Source: Magnolia sinica (lineage: Eukaryota > Streptophyta > Magnoliopsida > Magnoliales > Magnoliaceae). Taken from it: 64,000 bases of DNA. Both the position numbers and the translations under genes were made by a program. Each line of letters opens with the position of its first letter. Positions within the stretch are counted from its first letter, which is position 1. The stretch covers positions 4,774,001-4,838,000 of the forward strand of contig NC_080577.1 in the NCBI RefSeq assembly GCF_029962835.1. Direction: 5' to 3'. The notes beneath the pieces are model-generated. The model had not been told where the DNA came from. It made no database searches and saw only the letters and a list, made by a program, of their open reading frames with translations. Positions 11,822 through 25,700 of this stretch are shown in pieces.

Positions 11822-12203
11822 GGTGGGGCCACCATGATGTTGCTGAGAAATCCATCCCGTTAGTATATTTTGAAAGCTCATTTTAAAACATGCCATGAAA
11901 AATAAGGTAAATCCAAAACACGAGAGGAGACTGTGAGGACTCAATGTCTATCATTAATTTGTACAAGGCTAATCAGCTTTTTTGTGTTTTCACTTCATCC
12001 CAGTGGGACTTTACAAACGGTTGTTTGGAGACGCCAAGAAGTTTTCAATGGTAGGTATTTCTTTCCTTTCATCTTTTGTGGCTTACTTGAGATTTGAATA
12101 TCCTTGGTTTTTTTTTTTGTTTTTTTTATAATTGCATGACCTAAAATGAACTTACAAAACGGGGTGGATTTCTCACAAGCATCACGGTGGACCCCACCTA
12201 GCA
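11822..12203. repeat. Foldback repeat, shortened copy
   Basis: The left end has GGTGGGGCCACCATGATG and CTCATTTTAAAACATGCC. The right end has CATCACGGTGGACCCCACCT. The two are in inverted order. The middle keeps the CTTCATCCCAGTGG word. No target duplication was settled. Confidence 0.55.
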
Positions 12204-14165
12204 TGCCAGTATAGAAACAACAAAATCCTTTGGCAGGAAATCCCCATCCCTACTGGGACGAAGATAAAAGATGAGTGGCCTATGTTAATCGAATGATCTT
12301 ACATCTCAGCTTAGGTATATCAAGAAAAATTATCTACCTCAAGGGACATAAGTCCAAAAAATGTGGTAGTATCTTTCATGCTTTGTCATTTCCTATGACA
12401 GCATTGAGAGAGAAATTCAAGAAATACGACAAAGCCAACGACTTTTCCTGCGATGGGGGAGGCTATATGGAGTCCTGAAGTTTGGCCGGGCAGAAAGTCC
12501 TGATCTCTAAAAAATGATATTATTGCAATAGCAATGCCATATTAAAAAAACCTTAATAGTTTGTAATTGATTACAAATGGAGTTCTCTTCATCTTAACAC
12601 AAAAATATGTTCTTTGAAATACATGTTATAATGTCAAACACATATATTTAAAGGCTTTAAGAACTCCGATTAGAAGGACTGCATTGTTCAACTTTAAAAA
12701 TGATGTAGAGTGGGTTGCCTATAATTTCATGGCCAGGATGGACTAGAAAAGGCCTGGTCGGAGATGGAGGTGATTTGGACCGTCAAAACCTAAACGGACA
12801 TATCTCACAAACTAGAATGAGTTATTTATCGTGTCACATATGATTTTGGGGTCGGACGAGCTACTTTAGCCACCTATCCCCACTATTCCGGATTGTGCAT
12901 GCTGAATTTGTGAAATACCATTAAATCAACGATCGAATTCCTATTTTAATTTCATTTTTACTATCTATAGTTAATTTTAGTTTGAGTATAAATCTTCATC
13001 CATTGGGCTTTTTCGAAGTTGTGCCCAACATGAAAAGTGCTTAGAATAATTTGGGGAATATCATGGTTCGGCCAAATAAGACACCTAATATTTTTGGCCG
13101 AAAACCATGCGCACTAGTAGGAATCGTGACCGTCTTGTTTACTATTTATAGTAAATCGCGATTTCTAAGAATTTTAATTATAGTATGATTCCGAAACTTC
13201 TCCCTAGTGTTCATAGCCTTATTGAAAGAGTTGTAAACTCAATTTTTATCATCAATAAGAATATTTTGAATTTTTTAGATTTTTTTTTTTTTTCGTGAAT
13301 TGGAGGCATCTTTGTGAGGAGTCCAGAGAAACTTCGTAAATTCGAAGTACTTATCCTCGAGGAAGATGGTGCTCGACTTCTACAAGTCCTTTCCTGGATT
13401 AAAAAAAGGGTAAGGAAAATGACTAAAATAACGATAGTGAGAAAATAATTGATGACCCATAGTCCAAATGAAGTTGCAAACCTTGATAGAGGATAATTGT
13501 GAACTATGAAGTATTGTGGATCTCAACGAGTTGGATCAAGCTTATATGATGATAATGTAATATTTTTTATTTTTATTTTTATTTTCAACAACATTTTCTT
13601 GATACTATCTTAAGAGAAAAACTCAAAATTTAAAAATCTCTCGATAAATTTCCAAACCGAGATATTGCCTAGAGCTATAATTGTGACGATGTTGAGCGGT
13701 AGGCAGTTGTGGCACATTCTATCTTCTCGATGTCATGCTTCATATAAGTTGCGATACCAATTTGAGAATTCTATTAGTATACCTAATAAAATAAATAGAA
13801 TACTAAAATACCAATTTTAAATTTAACTAATTAATGATGAAGAGCAGTGATCTAGTGGCAAAAGTTAGTGTACAGGAACTTTTCATACACTTACATTTGG
13901 ACTTGGTTGGCATCAACTTCACCTGTATGGACTATATATTAGGCCTAGTTTACTCCTCATAGGCTTCCTCTGAAAAGCCATGATGTCGAGAGGATCTAAA
14001 CCATCCATTCAGTGGCATGTAAAAATTGTTCCACAAGATCATTCATCGGAGGTGGATCTAAATATGAAACTATCTTGCTATGATCTTTGCCCAATAACTT
14101 TAAAAAGGGACTAGATTTATTTTATGGCACACTAGATGGTCACTTGAGTCGACACCTGGGGGACA

Positions 14166-14572
14166 TGGATCACCTATTGGCAGCCACTCACTATGGGACA
14201 ACGCTCTTTGGGCCCCACGATGATGCATGTCTTCTATCCATGCTGTTCATCCATTTCGCTAGCTCGTTTTAGGGCATGAGCCAAAAAATGAGGCCGATTC
14301 AAATCTGACAAGAAAAAGCGGTGATTGAACACCCAACACTAGTTAAAAACTTCTAATTTTGAGCTACAAAAGTTTTGGAGCAGGCTGATATTTGTGTTTT
14401 CTCTTCATCCAAGGTACATGTGATCTCAACAGTTTTGATGGCAAATAAACACTAGAGTGGGCCTATGAAGTTATGAATGGTGGGAGGTCAATCACCATAG
14501 TTTTATTCATTTTTGGGCCATGCCTTAAAATAACGATCCAAAATAAATGGAAGGTGTGGATAAAACACACAG
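14166..14572. repeat. Foldback repeat truncated at its right end
   Basis: It starts with GGATCACCTATTGGCAGCCA, then CTTTGGGCCCCACGATGATG, matching the left end of the 54,112-54,649 element. It runs through TTTTCTCTTCATCCAAGG and stops within the GGATAAAACACAC word, before the right terminal part. Confidence 0.6.
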
Positions 14573-14637
14573 TATAGATAACCTTGGATAGAGTACATTT
14601 GCAAGATATGCTTTCTTTGCAAATTAATTTTTATACT

Positions 14638-15416
14638 TGTTGGGGGAAAATATGACAAGTCCGGAGACCCGGTTATGAAATAGACCAACTCTACTGACAC
14701 TGCCAGAAAGTCCGAGGCAACGGGTTGGACCGAGACAAGAAGAAGCCTAAATGAGAGATTTAGCTCGGATTTGTAGGAAATGAAATCCGACCGAGAATTA
14801 AAGAGTCAAGAGCCATAGGCAAAATATACAAGATGCATAAAGTTGATTTGGTTAACGAGGCAGGAACGTCCAAAAGGGCCGATTAAGACCCGAATGTTAG
14901 AAGTCACTTGATCGACCATAAAACCGAGTTATATTAGTCCGATTATAGTGTTGGCTATCGGATTGAGGAAGGACATCGGCCATGAGCCGACTCTATTTCG
15001 TCTGACAGAAGGTAAAAAGCTTCATCCTTGTAGCCAGTCGAGACTTGTTTGCTACCAGAGTCGGTTAAGGTAGAGCCGAGCAAGGAAGAGACGGTGTAAT
15101 CCTTAATACCGTCTTGAAAATCCAACACACAGATCTCCGGTCCTAAGAATCTCGAGATCGGATAAAATCCGTAACCAAATCAAATATCCTAAGAATTAAG
15201 AAGAGAATCCCTGCATGTCAGGACCTCCCACTCCTATAAAAGATGGACGTCTCTAAGATCAAAGGTACATAGAAAATACCTCAAAAAGACTTTCTTTCTT
15301 GTTCATCAACTGACTTAAGCATCGGAGGTTCCCCGACTCTAGCCAGGGTCCCCTTTACATCTTCCTTGTGCAGGTCGTGACGAAGAAGGATGTGTGTCAG
15401 GTTTTTTGCATCAACA
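14638..15416. mobile_element. Solo LTR fossil with 5-bp target duplication
   Basis: A 779-bp block starts TGTTGGGGG and ends GCATCAACA, that is TG...CA with short inverted ends. It is flanked by ATACT on both sides (14,633-14,637 and 15,417-15,421). It has no internal coding domains. A CCTATAAAAG promoter-like word lies near 15,233. This is what remains after recombination between two LTRs of an LTR retrotransposon. The superfamily cannot be set from an LTR alone. The perfect duplication suggests it is not very old. Confidence 0.85.
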
Positions 15417-16889
15417 ATACTCATCCTTCAAGTGTCAATATTGCTATGTTACAAGTCATTTTATGCCATCCATGATCCCAACTTTAGTGACATATGTTGC
15501 ATTGCGGTGGTGTAAGAGGATATAATCACAGGAATGGCTGTCGAAGGGGCAGGAGAATCTCGCTCAATTCATGTTCTACGCCTGCTTGACTAGCTCAAAA
15601 AGTAATGGAGTATGTAGATGGGCTTGGAATAAGATGAGGTTGATCACTTCCAATCTTGTGTTGAAACTCTTGAGAGTCTACCACCAAAGAAAGGATAATG
15701 ACCTTCATGAGAACAACCTATTCAAATTATTTCATTCATAATATATATGAATTATCTCTCATCCATGGTCTAAACATACATTAACCATGGTACATTAGAT
15801 GTGTGAGCCGGATTTATGTCCATAGACGTACAGCCCAACAACCTTTGCAAATTGGCATTATGCCCATCCTTCAATTCTATGCCTTTACCACATTCAGTGA
15901 GGGAATGTCTACTTTTTCTTTTTAATCACTTACATGTGATGAGAGTGTAAGAGCCAACTTGTTAATCGTGCAAGTCTGCTCAAATGTGTGGCATAAAATT
16001 CAAACTCCTCTACTCATTATATGGTCCAAACTCTGCGAAATCGATGAAGATTTCTAAAAATAAAAATAAAACTTAAATTCCCCAGTACAAAATGTGCCTA
16101 ATTGTATATGCATGTGACCCACCATTATGTGATCACAACGGTTGTAGAAATACATAGGGAATTAAGCCTAATATGCAATGGACAATACATGTTTACGGTC
16201 AAACACAATGCCAAATCCCCATGTAACAAACATCTCCAACTACATATCTCCCTCAACTAAAAGTACTCGAATCCAAGTTGTTGAGCGGCGCCGACGGATT
16301 TTGAATTCTTCCAGCGGGCCTATTCAAAAATTTAATTTTGCCTAGCTTAAACCCAGTCCATTGACATCCCTGTGAGTAACAAACTTGCATAGTTATGTAT
16401 CTATTTAGAATTTGGAAAATATTTTAGATCTTGAATTAAAACAAAGAGAAACTTTTATACTTTATATGAGTGATATAAAAGTAATTAACATTAAGCTGAG
16501 TTATGAGTCCTTGATGGACAAATATTTATGATTGTTTGATTATATGACTAAAGGGACATTAATAGGACGGTTAGGAATTAAAAATAATAATAGTTTACTT
16601 TGATTGGTGGGCCCATTTAATCACATGTCATGTTCTCTTTATGAAGACATGACTAGTTGCTGATGTGGGATGTGGGTTGAGGCCCACCTAGCCCATTGGG
16701 TGCATGCTGCCAGTGTATTTGGACTCTGCCTCAAAAACCATGTTGACTCAAAAACTCAAAAATCAGGTGGGCTAAGAAATACGAAACATGGGGATTAAAT
16801 GCCCATCTTTGGAAACTTTGTGTCGGCGACCATACCACAGTTCATGGGAGGAGGATTTCATGCCTTTAACTAGAAGTTACTAGGGAGGT

Positions 16890-17345
16890 AGGGTGGGGCC
16901 AGCTAGGAAGTTTACAAAAAAAATCATAATCCTTTCATTTTTTTAGCTCATTTTAGGACACCAGGCAAAAAAAACAAAAAGGTGCATCCGAAAGTCAAGT
17001 GGGCCAAACCAGATAATACAGTGGGGATTGAACAATCACGGTTGATTGAATGACTACTGTTGAACCTTTTGCATAGCTACTAAAGTTTTGGCAAAGTTTT
17101 GGGTTTTTTTAATTCATCCAATTGGGAATGACCTTATAAAGGGTTTGGATGGCATATAAAGGTCAAGGTGGACCCTAGAAAAGTTTCAACCATTGGCACT
17201 TCTTTCCCGACTTTTTCCCCTTATGTGGTTTCCTTGGGTTTAGGATTTTCCTCACTTTGGGTCTTATATCCTGAAATGGGCGGGCAAAATGGATGAATGG
17301 GGTGGATTTATCACAAACATCATAGTAGGCCCTACCTAGTTTCCC
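16890..17345. repeat. Diverged foldback repeat
   Basis: The left end is GGTGGGGCCAGCTAGGAA with TTAGCTCATTTTAGGACACC. The right end is CAAACATCATAGTAGGCCC followed by TACCTAGTTTCCC, in inverted order. Both halves keep the family spacing. No target duplication was set. Confidence 0.5.
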
Positions 17346-18618
17346 ACCGTAAGAACTTTACGGGGAAGGCTTGTGAAGAGACTCCACGTCCCAATTTGTG
17401 TAAGTGGTAATAACCCCATGAACAGTTAGGATAACATATAAACATCATGTTCAGCTCCAGTAATTTTTTAATGGTGGGCGTTTCCGTTCCCCCTGTTTCA
17501 TTTGGTGTGGCCAATTAGATTTTATTCGCTTGATTTTTATATTTCTATCATAATGCAGCCTTACAAAACGGATGGGCTTGATTTGTCACCGGCATTTCTT
17601 TAGGCCCCACACGGCTTCTGACAGCAAGGGCCACAGCGTCCCTCACTCAAGTGGGCTACACCTTGGCAGGGGTGTACACGAGTCGGGTTCAACTTGGCTC
17701 GACCACATACTGGGACGGTTAGATGTGGATGGGATCCAATGCCCCTGTTGTGGAAAGTTGTGTGGGGCCTATGGAGATGCTTGTGACAAATTCACTACAT
17801 TCATTAGTCTTGCAAGCCCACGATAAGGCAGGAGTTTAAAATTAAGGTAATCCAAAATTGATATGGGCTATACCACACAGAAACAATATGAATTGATTGA
17901 AAATAATAAGTTTTGTCTCAGGATGACATTTGTACCTATGGTTTAAATAAGTGTTAATAATTCTATGAATGGTTTAGATAGCTTGTAAATATCATGGTCA
18001 CCTTGAGGAAGGTTTCCATGGTGGCCCCACCGATATGAGGTCCATATTAGTCTATTTTGTAGGCCCAACCATGTTGCATACCTTTTATGCGTTCTGTTCA
18101 TTATTTTTCTTATCATTATATTACATACACTAAGAGATAAGGCATGTCAAAACCTTCAGTTAATCGCATTATACGAGACAATAAGGAATCGAATGTCTAT
18201 CATTGTAAACCTCTTAAGGAGTACAGAAGTTTTGGATCAAGTAAATTTTATATTTCCCATTCATCCACATGTATGTGACCTTATCGATAGGTTGGACGGC
18301 AATTAAACATCACAGTAGACCCTATAAAATATTTTAGGCTCAACTTTCACCCATAGGTGTTTTCTATGGTGCGGCTCACCTGAGATTTGGACCTGTCTTA
18401 ATTTTGGGATATTATTCTAAAATGAGTTAGAAAAATGATTAAATGACATGACGTCATTGTTGGGCCCATAGATATATGGAGCTGTGTTCTACACCACGCT
18501 ATCCAAGCCCGGTTAGAATAGTTAGATATAAACTTGCCTTGGGAAGCGAATTGGCTGGTGTACCTCAGACGAGTTATATGTCTGTTATATTTAGGTAAGT
18601 GAGTTTTGTGGGTCTGAT

Positions 18619-19030
18619 CACGAGGTATGTGTTATATCCAACTGTCCATGCGTTTGGATGGATCTCGTAAAGCTTGAGATGAGAAATAAGATATATCTAA
18701 CCATCAAGGGACCACACTGCAAAATGCAGTGGGGATTGAATGTCTACCATTGAAACCCTCTTTGGGGTCACATAAGTTTTAGATAAATATGAAATTTGTT
18801 TTTCCTCTTCATTCATGTCTTTTTGACCTAATGAACAGATTGGATGGAAAATAAACGTTATGGTGGGACCTACGAATTGTTTAACGGTGAAAATCATTAT
18901 CTCCGCTGCTATTTGTGGTGTGGTCCAGATGATCTTTGGATATAATTCATTTTTTGGATAATGCTATAACATAATCTCTAAAAATAGATGAACGGTGCAG
19001 ATATAATACATACATCACCATGGGGCCATG
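18619..19030. repeat. Diverged foldback repeat next to the GRWD promoter
   Basis: It keeps GGTATGTGTTATATCCAAC on the left, AGTGGGGATTGAATGTC and TTCATTCATGTC in the middle, and ATAATACATACATCACCATG on the right. The right end lies about 90 bp upstream of a TATA-like word. Confidence 0.5.
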
Positions 19031-19118
19031 TAACTTTGATCTCCTTTGAACCGTTCGTACAACTCGGAGCTCGAGGAGCGTCAGTGCTCGTCTTCGCACG
19101 ACACGTACGTACAGCAGC

Positions 19119-19125
19119 TATATAA
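19119..19125 (+). promoter_or_regulatory. Probable TATA box of the GRWD gene
   Basis: TATATAA within CAGCTATATAAGTG lies 140 bp upstream of the start codon at 19,265. That leaves room for a 5' UTR of about 110 bases. Placement is by position and sequence only. Confidence 0.45.
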
Positions 19126-19264
19126 GTGATGTGTGGTACACCAGCCAATCCGCTTCCTCCGTCTTACTGCCCATAGCAAGTCCGAAAAACTAAAACCCTG
19201 AAACCTCGTTTAAACAGGAGCTTTTTCTTCTCTCCAACAGAGTCGACTTCGAAGGAAAAAGAAA

Positions 19265-19706
19265 ATGGTTCGCAGTCTAAAAAATGCTAAGAAGACGAAG
19301 CGCAAGAACAGAGTACGTCCTCTGCAATTTACTCTTTCTTACTCTCACTTTCCTCTTTTGCCCCTCTCCGACGCCCTTATTTTTGTATTCGTTATTCCTT
19401 ACCCATTTTGTTTTGTACAGGCCCCGAAGACGGAAGAAGGTCCCTCCAACCCTGCCAAGGTACATAAATTTCATAAAAGCCCCTATCTTTCTGTATTTAT
19501 TTTCGGTTTTGCCATTTTCAGGTCTTTTTTGTTGGGAATTTTGGTGAGATAGGTATGGCAACCGGGCGTTGACAAATTAGAAGAGGGAGAAGAGCTTCAA
19601 TGCGATCCTTCGGCTTACAATTCTCTCCATGGCTTCCATATCGGGTGGCCCTGCTTAAGGTAGAATTTGCCTCTCTTTTTGAATATTTAACTTCCTGCCA
19701 TTTCAT

Positions 19707-19767
<61 letters not shown>

Positions 19768-22700
19768 AAATTTTAATTTTGCCTTTTGGTGTGTATGTAA
19801 TTCAATGCTGCAGCTTCGACATAGCACGCGATTCGCTGGGATTGGTACGGACGGAGTTCCCACATTCGGTGTACTGTGTCGCCGGGACTCAGGTAGGAGA
19901 GTTTGGATTGTATTTGTTTCTTATTAGTATTAGAAGATCCAATTTCAGTTGTAATTTTGATTGACTGGATATATATATTTTTTTTGAGTGGGCCTCCTAA
20001 CTAGGATCGCCAGTTGATTTTTAATTCCAGGTTTGGATGTTTGTAAACTAGTAGATTGGGATTCATTTGATTGACATGCAGGGAACGGACTTGTGCATGG
20101 TGGATGCAGATTGCCTGCGAGCGGGGGTTGTAGGGGATTCCTGCATCCCCAAGCGCTGTGGGCCCCACGGTGATGTTTGTGTTGTATCCACTCCATCTAT
20201 CCGTTTTGCCAGCTCATTTTAGGGCATGGGCACAAACATGAGGGAGATCTATAAATCAAGTGGGCCACACCACAAGGAACACTGGGGATTGATTGCCCAC
20301 CAGTGAAAACTTATTTGGGGCCATAGAAGTTTTGGATCAGGCTGATATTTGTGTTTTCCCTTCATGCAGGTCGGAATCACCTCATGAACACTTTGGATGG
20401 CATATAAACATCAAGGTGGGCCCCATAAAGGTTTCAATGGTGGATGTTTCCATCCCACTGTTTCCTATGGTATGGCCCACTCGAGTTTTGGAACTCCCTT
20501 GTGTTTAGGCTCATATCCTAAAATGAGCTGGTGAAAGCCAGGGAGAACAGGGAATTGCCCTTCCGCTGGTCTTTTGTCCGGATGGACAGAATGGATATGA
20601 CCCAAACATCACGGTGGCCCCCATAGTGATCCCTCAATGGCTTGTTGATAATTCAGAATGACCTTAGCATTTTTAGACGTTAGTATTGTTCTTGATGCAG
20701 AACATGAAATTTAAGTATGAGATGCAAGAATTCAGGCTTAGATCATACCAATTCAGAAATAGTTACAAAAATTTCACATCCCACATGACAGTTCAAATCA
20801 TTCAATTAAAATGAGAATCTATGCGGGTCCAGGCCGACACAGGCTAGAACTGGACCAATAAAAATTATAAACCAAACGATGTCAAAGCGAAATAGAAATC
20901 AACCACACATGCATAAAAATCAGTCCCTAATCCAAGGGATTCCCCAATTTCAATTCAAGGAACCATTGGGTGATGAAAACGGCAAACAAATTTGGGAAAA
21001 CGCAATCTAAGTTTAGGGTTTATGAATAAAACATGTATGAGGATGCAAAAGAGGATAAAAACTTGAACCCAAGACGATTCCCGCGTGTGGATAGCGGGCC
21101 TGGGGCGTTCGCACGTGCGCAGGTGCCTGACCGCACGTGTGAGGGGGCGTTGGTTTTGAGAAAGCCCTTCTTGGCATTGATCGGCTGAGGGTAGGCTCCA
21201 AAACCTCGAAGTTTCGGGTCGATCCGAGCGGTGGTTTGTGCGTAGTACTCCGTCGAAGTTTCTGACCTCCTGCAGGGCCGAAATCTGAAAATCTGCTGTA
21301 ATGAAGAAAACTGATGCAACAAGGGACGAATTTGAAGCACGGATGGTGGTAGAAGATGGAAAAAAAAATAGATGATGGAAGATGGGGTGAATCGGGATCG
21401 ATGTGGCTTCGCACCACGGTAGTTAGCCCTTCGAAAAGGGAGGGCTTCGCACCCACTTTTGAATTCTTTCACAACTCACGAAGAGAGCAGAAAAATAAAG
21501 CAGGAATTTTTATTAAACTTGAATGAATGAAAAGAACTATAAAGGGTGCCTATTTATAGGAAAAAACCTATACTTCAAAAACTCGCACCATGTGCGCAAC
21601 ATATTACTTGGCGATGAAGTAAAATAAAATAAAAAGCAAACAAAGAAATCCAAAGCGTTCATTATGTTCTAAATAATAACAATAAGCAAAACCTAAAATA
21701 TGAAATCAATTCGACTAGTGGGCTACGATCATGAGATCCCATGATGGGCTTTTCTTGACTAACGAGCCCACTCTTTTGAATCAAAACTTTGTCTTCTAGC
21801 TAGGAGGCCCTCCTTGGACGTCGTTATTGATCTGGATCGATGGTGGGGCCCTCCTTCTGACGTACGAGCGTAGGGGGGTGTGCGTGCACGTGTGGACGAC
21901 GTGTGCCGGATGTCCCCATCAAATCTCCCCGATTGCGAAGATTTCGCCACTGGCGAAATAAAACTCCTGAATTACTCCGAGATGTAGGGATCAAGTCTCT
22001 AAAGCTCCTCAGCGAACCACGTATTGGTTAAAGCTGGACATGACTTCCACTTGACCAAGAACTTCTGAAACTCGTCGTCCGACGTTGAAACTATCTGATG
22101 GTCCAGGATATCCTCTATTTCTTCTCTGGGTGTGTGAAGGTTAGGTATGGTAGTAGAGGCTGGAAAGAACGGTCGGTACGAGTATGTATGGGAGGTAGAG
22201 GCTGGGAAAATAGGTCGGGACGGGTAGGTATGAGAGGTAGAGGTTGAGAAAATAGGTCAGGACGGGTATGTATGGGACATAGAGACTGGAAAAATGGGTC
22301 GAGACGGGTATGAATGAGACGTAGAGGCTGGAAAAATGGGTCTGAAGGGGGCCATCCATAGATCAAGGGAAAGGTTTGGGGAATCAGGATGGTTAGGTGA
22401 AAGGCTGGACAATGCATCAATGGCCCCTTGAAATGCAACTAGATCCTCCACATTGAACGTGGAACTAATTCCCATGGAGGGTGGAAGATTTGCCACATAC
22501 ACATTGAGACCGGTTCGTTTTATAATTTTGAATGGTCCAGCGCTATATGTGTGTAATTTTCGAACGGCTCCCTGAGGGTACCGCTCTGGCCTGATGTGGA
22601 TCATCACAGAGTCCCTCACATTGAATTCCTTGAAATATTTATGTTAGTTTGCAGAAAGTGAGTAATGTTCATTACTAGTCATGATCTTCTGCCTGATTTC

Positions 22701-25700
22701 TCGATGCCATGAATGAATGTGATGCGCAAAAGACTCTGCACGCTCTGACAGCCTATGGTACAGTGACATAAGGATAAGATTAATAGGTTTCCCAGGTTTA
22801 TAACCATTAACGACTTTATAAGGATTGAGACCTGTGGACTTATCGACAGAACTATTAAACGCAAACTCGGCAATAGGTATTATGGTGTCCCATGTTCTGG
22901 TATGCTCTATATCCCTCATAGGGGGAGACTCATCCGGTAGATCATCAGGAATGACATTACGAAACTCATCCACTACCGGAATGGTCTCAGTGGGTAATTC
23001 TACGCTAGCCTTTGGTGCACTCTCTTTAGCCACGAGGCCGCACATGTTGTACTCCTCAAAATAATGGTCTTGATGTCCCTCATGGGGTGGGGGTACAGGT
23101 GCACGCCCATGATTGATTCCTTGGCCACCTCCATTCATTGGTCTATCCTCCCGACCACCTGCCTGAGATTGGCCATCTTCCCTAATGGTATGGTTTGTCC
23201 TGAGGGAGGCCTCTATTTGGTCAAGGCGTTGATCTATGCTTTGTTCCAAGCACTTACCCCAAGACTCGATCTATTGGGACAGTTTGTTTAGTGACTCTAG
23301 CAGTTGTTCCATATTTAGTGTAGGGTGTTAGCCAAAACCATGACCCGTATGTGTGGGCGTACAACATGCTAACTCCACCTATGGACTTTCTATGACGACT
23401 ATATGAGATTAAATGATCCTATGAGACTCTATATGAGGGAAACTACGCAGTGCTACTAAAATCCAGCAATATAGTTGTCAAATTAAAGGAATAACGGAAA
23501 GTTGCAACAATGTAAATTGCTAACTTCCTACTAACAGAAATTTCAACAACTAATATCAGGGACTATGGACTCCTAAAAGATACATGTGATGGACTGGATG
23601 CATGAAGGACTCAAACAAACTAACCTTAAACAAGTAATGTATTCCCCTATAAGAACCCTAAACTTTGATACCAAATTTGATGTAGGACATGAAATTTAAG
23701 TATGAGATGCAAGAGTTCAGGCTTAGATCATACCAATTCAGAAACAATTACACAAATTCCACATCCCACATGACAGTCCAAATCATTCAATTAAAAAGGA
23801 GAATTGAGCTCTACAGTGATGTATTTATTACATCTACACCGTTCGTCTATTTTCAGAGATCATTTTAAAGCACCACCCAAAAAATGACTTATATCCAGAG
23901 TTCATCTGGACCACACCAAAAATAGCAACAAAGATAATGATTTTCACGTTAAATAATTCGTACGCGCACGGTAACGTTTATTTTCCATCCAATGTGATCA
24001 GACCCGAGTGGGCCCACTATGATGTATATTTTCTATCCATATCGTCCATCCATTTTGCCACATCATTTTAAGTCAGGATTCAAAAAATTAGTAATATCCA
24101 AATCTTAGGTGGACCACACCATAGGAAAAAATGGTTATAGAATGCTCACTATTAAAATTTTCTTAAAGTCCACTGTAATGTTTATTTTCAATCTAACCTA
24201 TTAATTGAAGGGAAAACACACATGTTAGCTTGATCTAAAACTTTTCTAGCCCTCAATAAATTTTTAACGGTGAACATTTAATTATTGTTGTTTTTTATGG
24301 TACAATCCACCTGAGCTTTGGATGTACCTCATTTTTGGGCTCATGCCCTAAAATTATTTGGCAAAATGAATGGACGTTATGGATATAACACATTCATCAC
24401 GGGTGGGGCCCAAAAAACTTTGACATGTGTGTTGCACTTTACATCTAAGTCCCTCCTAATTCAAGCCTTAAAAAATTGTACACGAAACATATATTAACTT
24501 AAAATTTGACAATTAAATTATGGACTGCAATTGCTAACTCACAATGCCAAAATCAAATTACTTAAATAGTTTTAATTATTAATTTGTGAGTTTTTATTTT
24601 TTAAAATAGGGCCTTTTGATTTTTATTTTTTATTTTTTATGATTCACTATTCAATAAATGTCCACCAATTTATAAGTAGGATAATGACAATAAATGACAT
24701 GAATTTGAGGCTGATTTGGAGAATAGATTGGTCCTCCAAATCAGCCCCAAATTGGTAACGTCATCTACCTGAATTTAATTTCATTTTTTTTTTAAAGAAC
24801 TATTGGGAAAAATAATATCAAGTTGTTAAGTATATAAATTACATATTTTAAAAAAATTAAATATATGAATTTTGTAGTCAAATTAAAGTTACCTGGTTCA
24901 TCAGACAGGATACAACTTCTCACCAAAGAGTGGACCGTTACACCACCATAAACATGTTCCAATTTATAAATGAATGCATATTTGGAATGCTTAGAATAAT
25001 CAGGATTTAATCCATATTTTTCATATTTTTTTGGCAAAAAAAAAAAAATTTGCGCATGATGTCAAAAGGAAATAGAAATCAACCACACATGCATAAAAAT
25101 CAGTCCCTAATCTAAGAGATTTCCCAATTTCAATTCAAGGAACCATAGGGTGATGAAAACGGCAAACAAATTAGGGAAAACGCAATCTAGGTTTAGGGTT
25201 TATGAATAAAACATGTATGAGGAGGCAAAAGAGGATAAAAACCTGAACCCAAGACGATTCCCGCGTGTGGACAGCGGGCCTGGGGCGCTCGCACGTGCGC
25301 AGGTGCCTGGCCGCACCTGCGAGGGGGCATTGGTTTCGAGAAAGCCCTCCTTGGCACTGATCGGCTGAGGGTAGGCTCCAAAACCTCGAAGTTTCGGGTC
25401 GATCCGAGCAGCGGTTTGTGCGTAGAACTCCGTCGAAGTTTCTGACTTCCCGCAGGGCCAAAATCTGAAAATTTGCTGTAATGAAGAAAACTGATGCAAC
25501 AAAGGACGAATTCGAAACACGGATGGTTGTAAAAGATGAAAAAAAAAAAAGAGATGATGGAGGATGGGGTGAGTCGGGATCGATGTGGCTTCGCACCAAA
25601 GTAGTTAGCCCTTCGAAAAGGGAGGGCTTCACATCCACTTTTGAATTCTTCCACAACTCACGAAGAGAGTAGAAAAATAAAGCAGGAATTTTTATTAAAG

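Larger units (their letters stand above)
10720..14637. other. Intergenic DNA with repeats, no gene seen
   Basis: The 3' UTR of the glutaredoxin-like gene is expected first; an AATGAA-type signal lies near 10,826. After it come a foldback copy (11,822-12,203), an AT-rich stretch, and another truncated foldback copy (14,166-14,572). The segment at about 12,720-13,450 has the flavour of a decayed LTR fossil (a leader-like block with GAGTTGTAAACTCAA), but I found no matching partner and do not call it. Confidence 0.45.
15417..19110. other. Intergenic DNA upstream of the GRWD gene, foldback-rich
   Basis: No gene was found. Degenerate foldback copies are recognisable at about 16,890-17,345, 17,395-17,625, 18,045-18,475 and 18,619-19,030, by paired inverted GGGCC ends and CATCCACATGT/CTTCAT middle words. 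The rest is AT-rich and featureless to my eye. The last copy ends less than 100 bp upstream of the probable TATA box of the next gene. Confidence 0.5.

Noticed and set aside
12720-13450. Possible LTR-type fossil
   Set aside because: Some leader-like words are present, but there is no paired LTR, no TG...CA ends and no target duplication.
19706-19927. Frame starting in the AT microsatellite
   Set aside because: Its Ile/Tyr run is the AT repeat; the real coding part is exon 4 of the GRWD gene in another arrangement.
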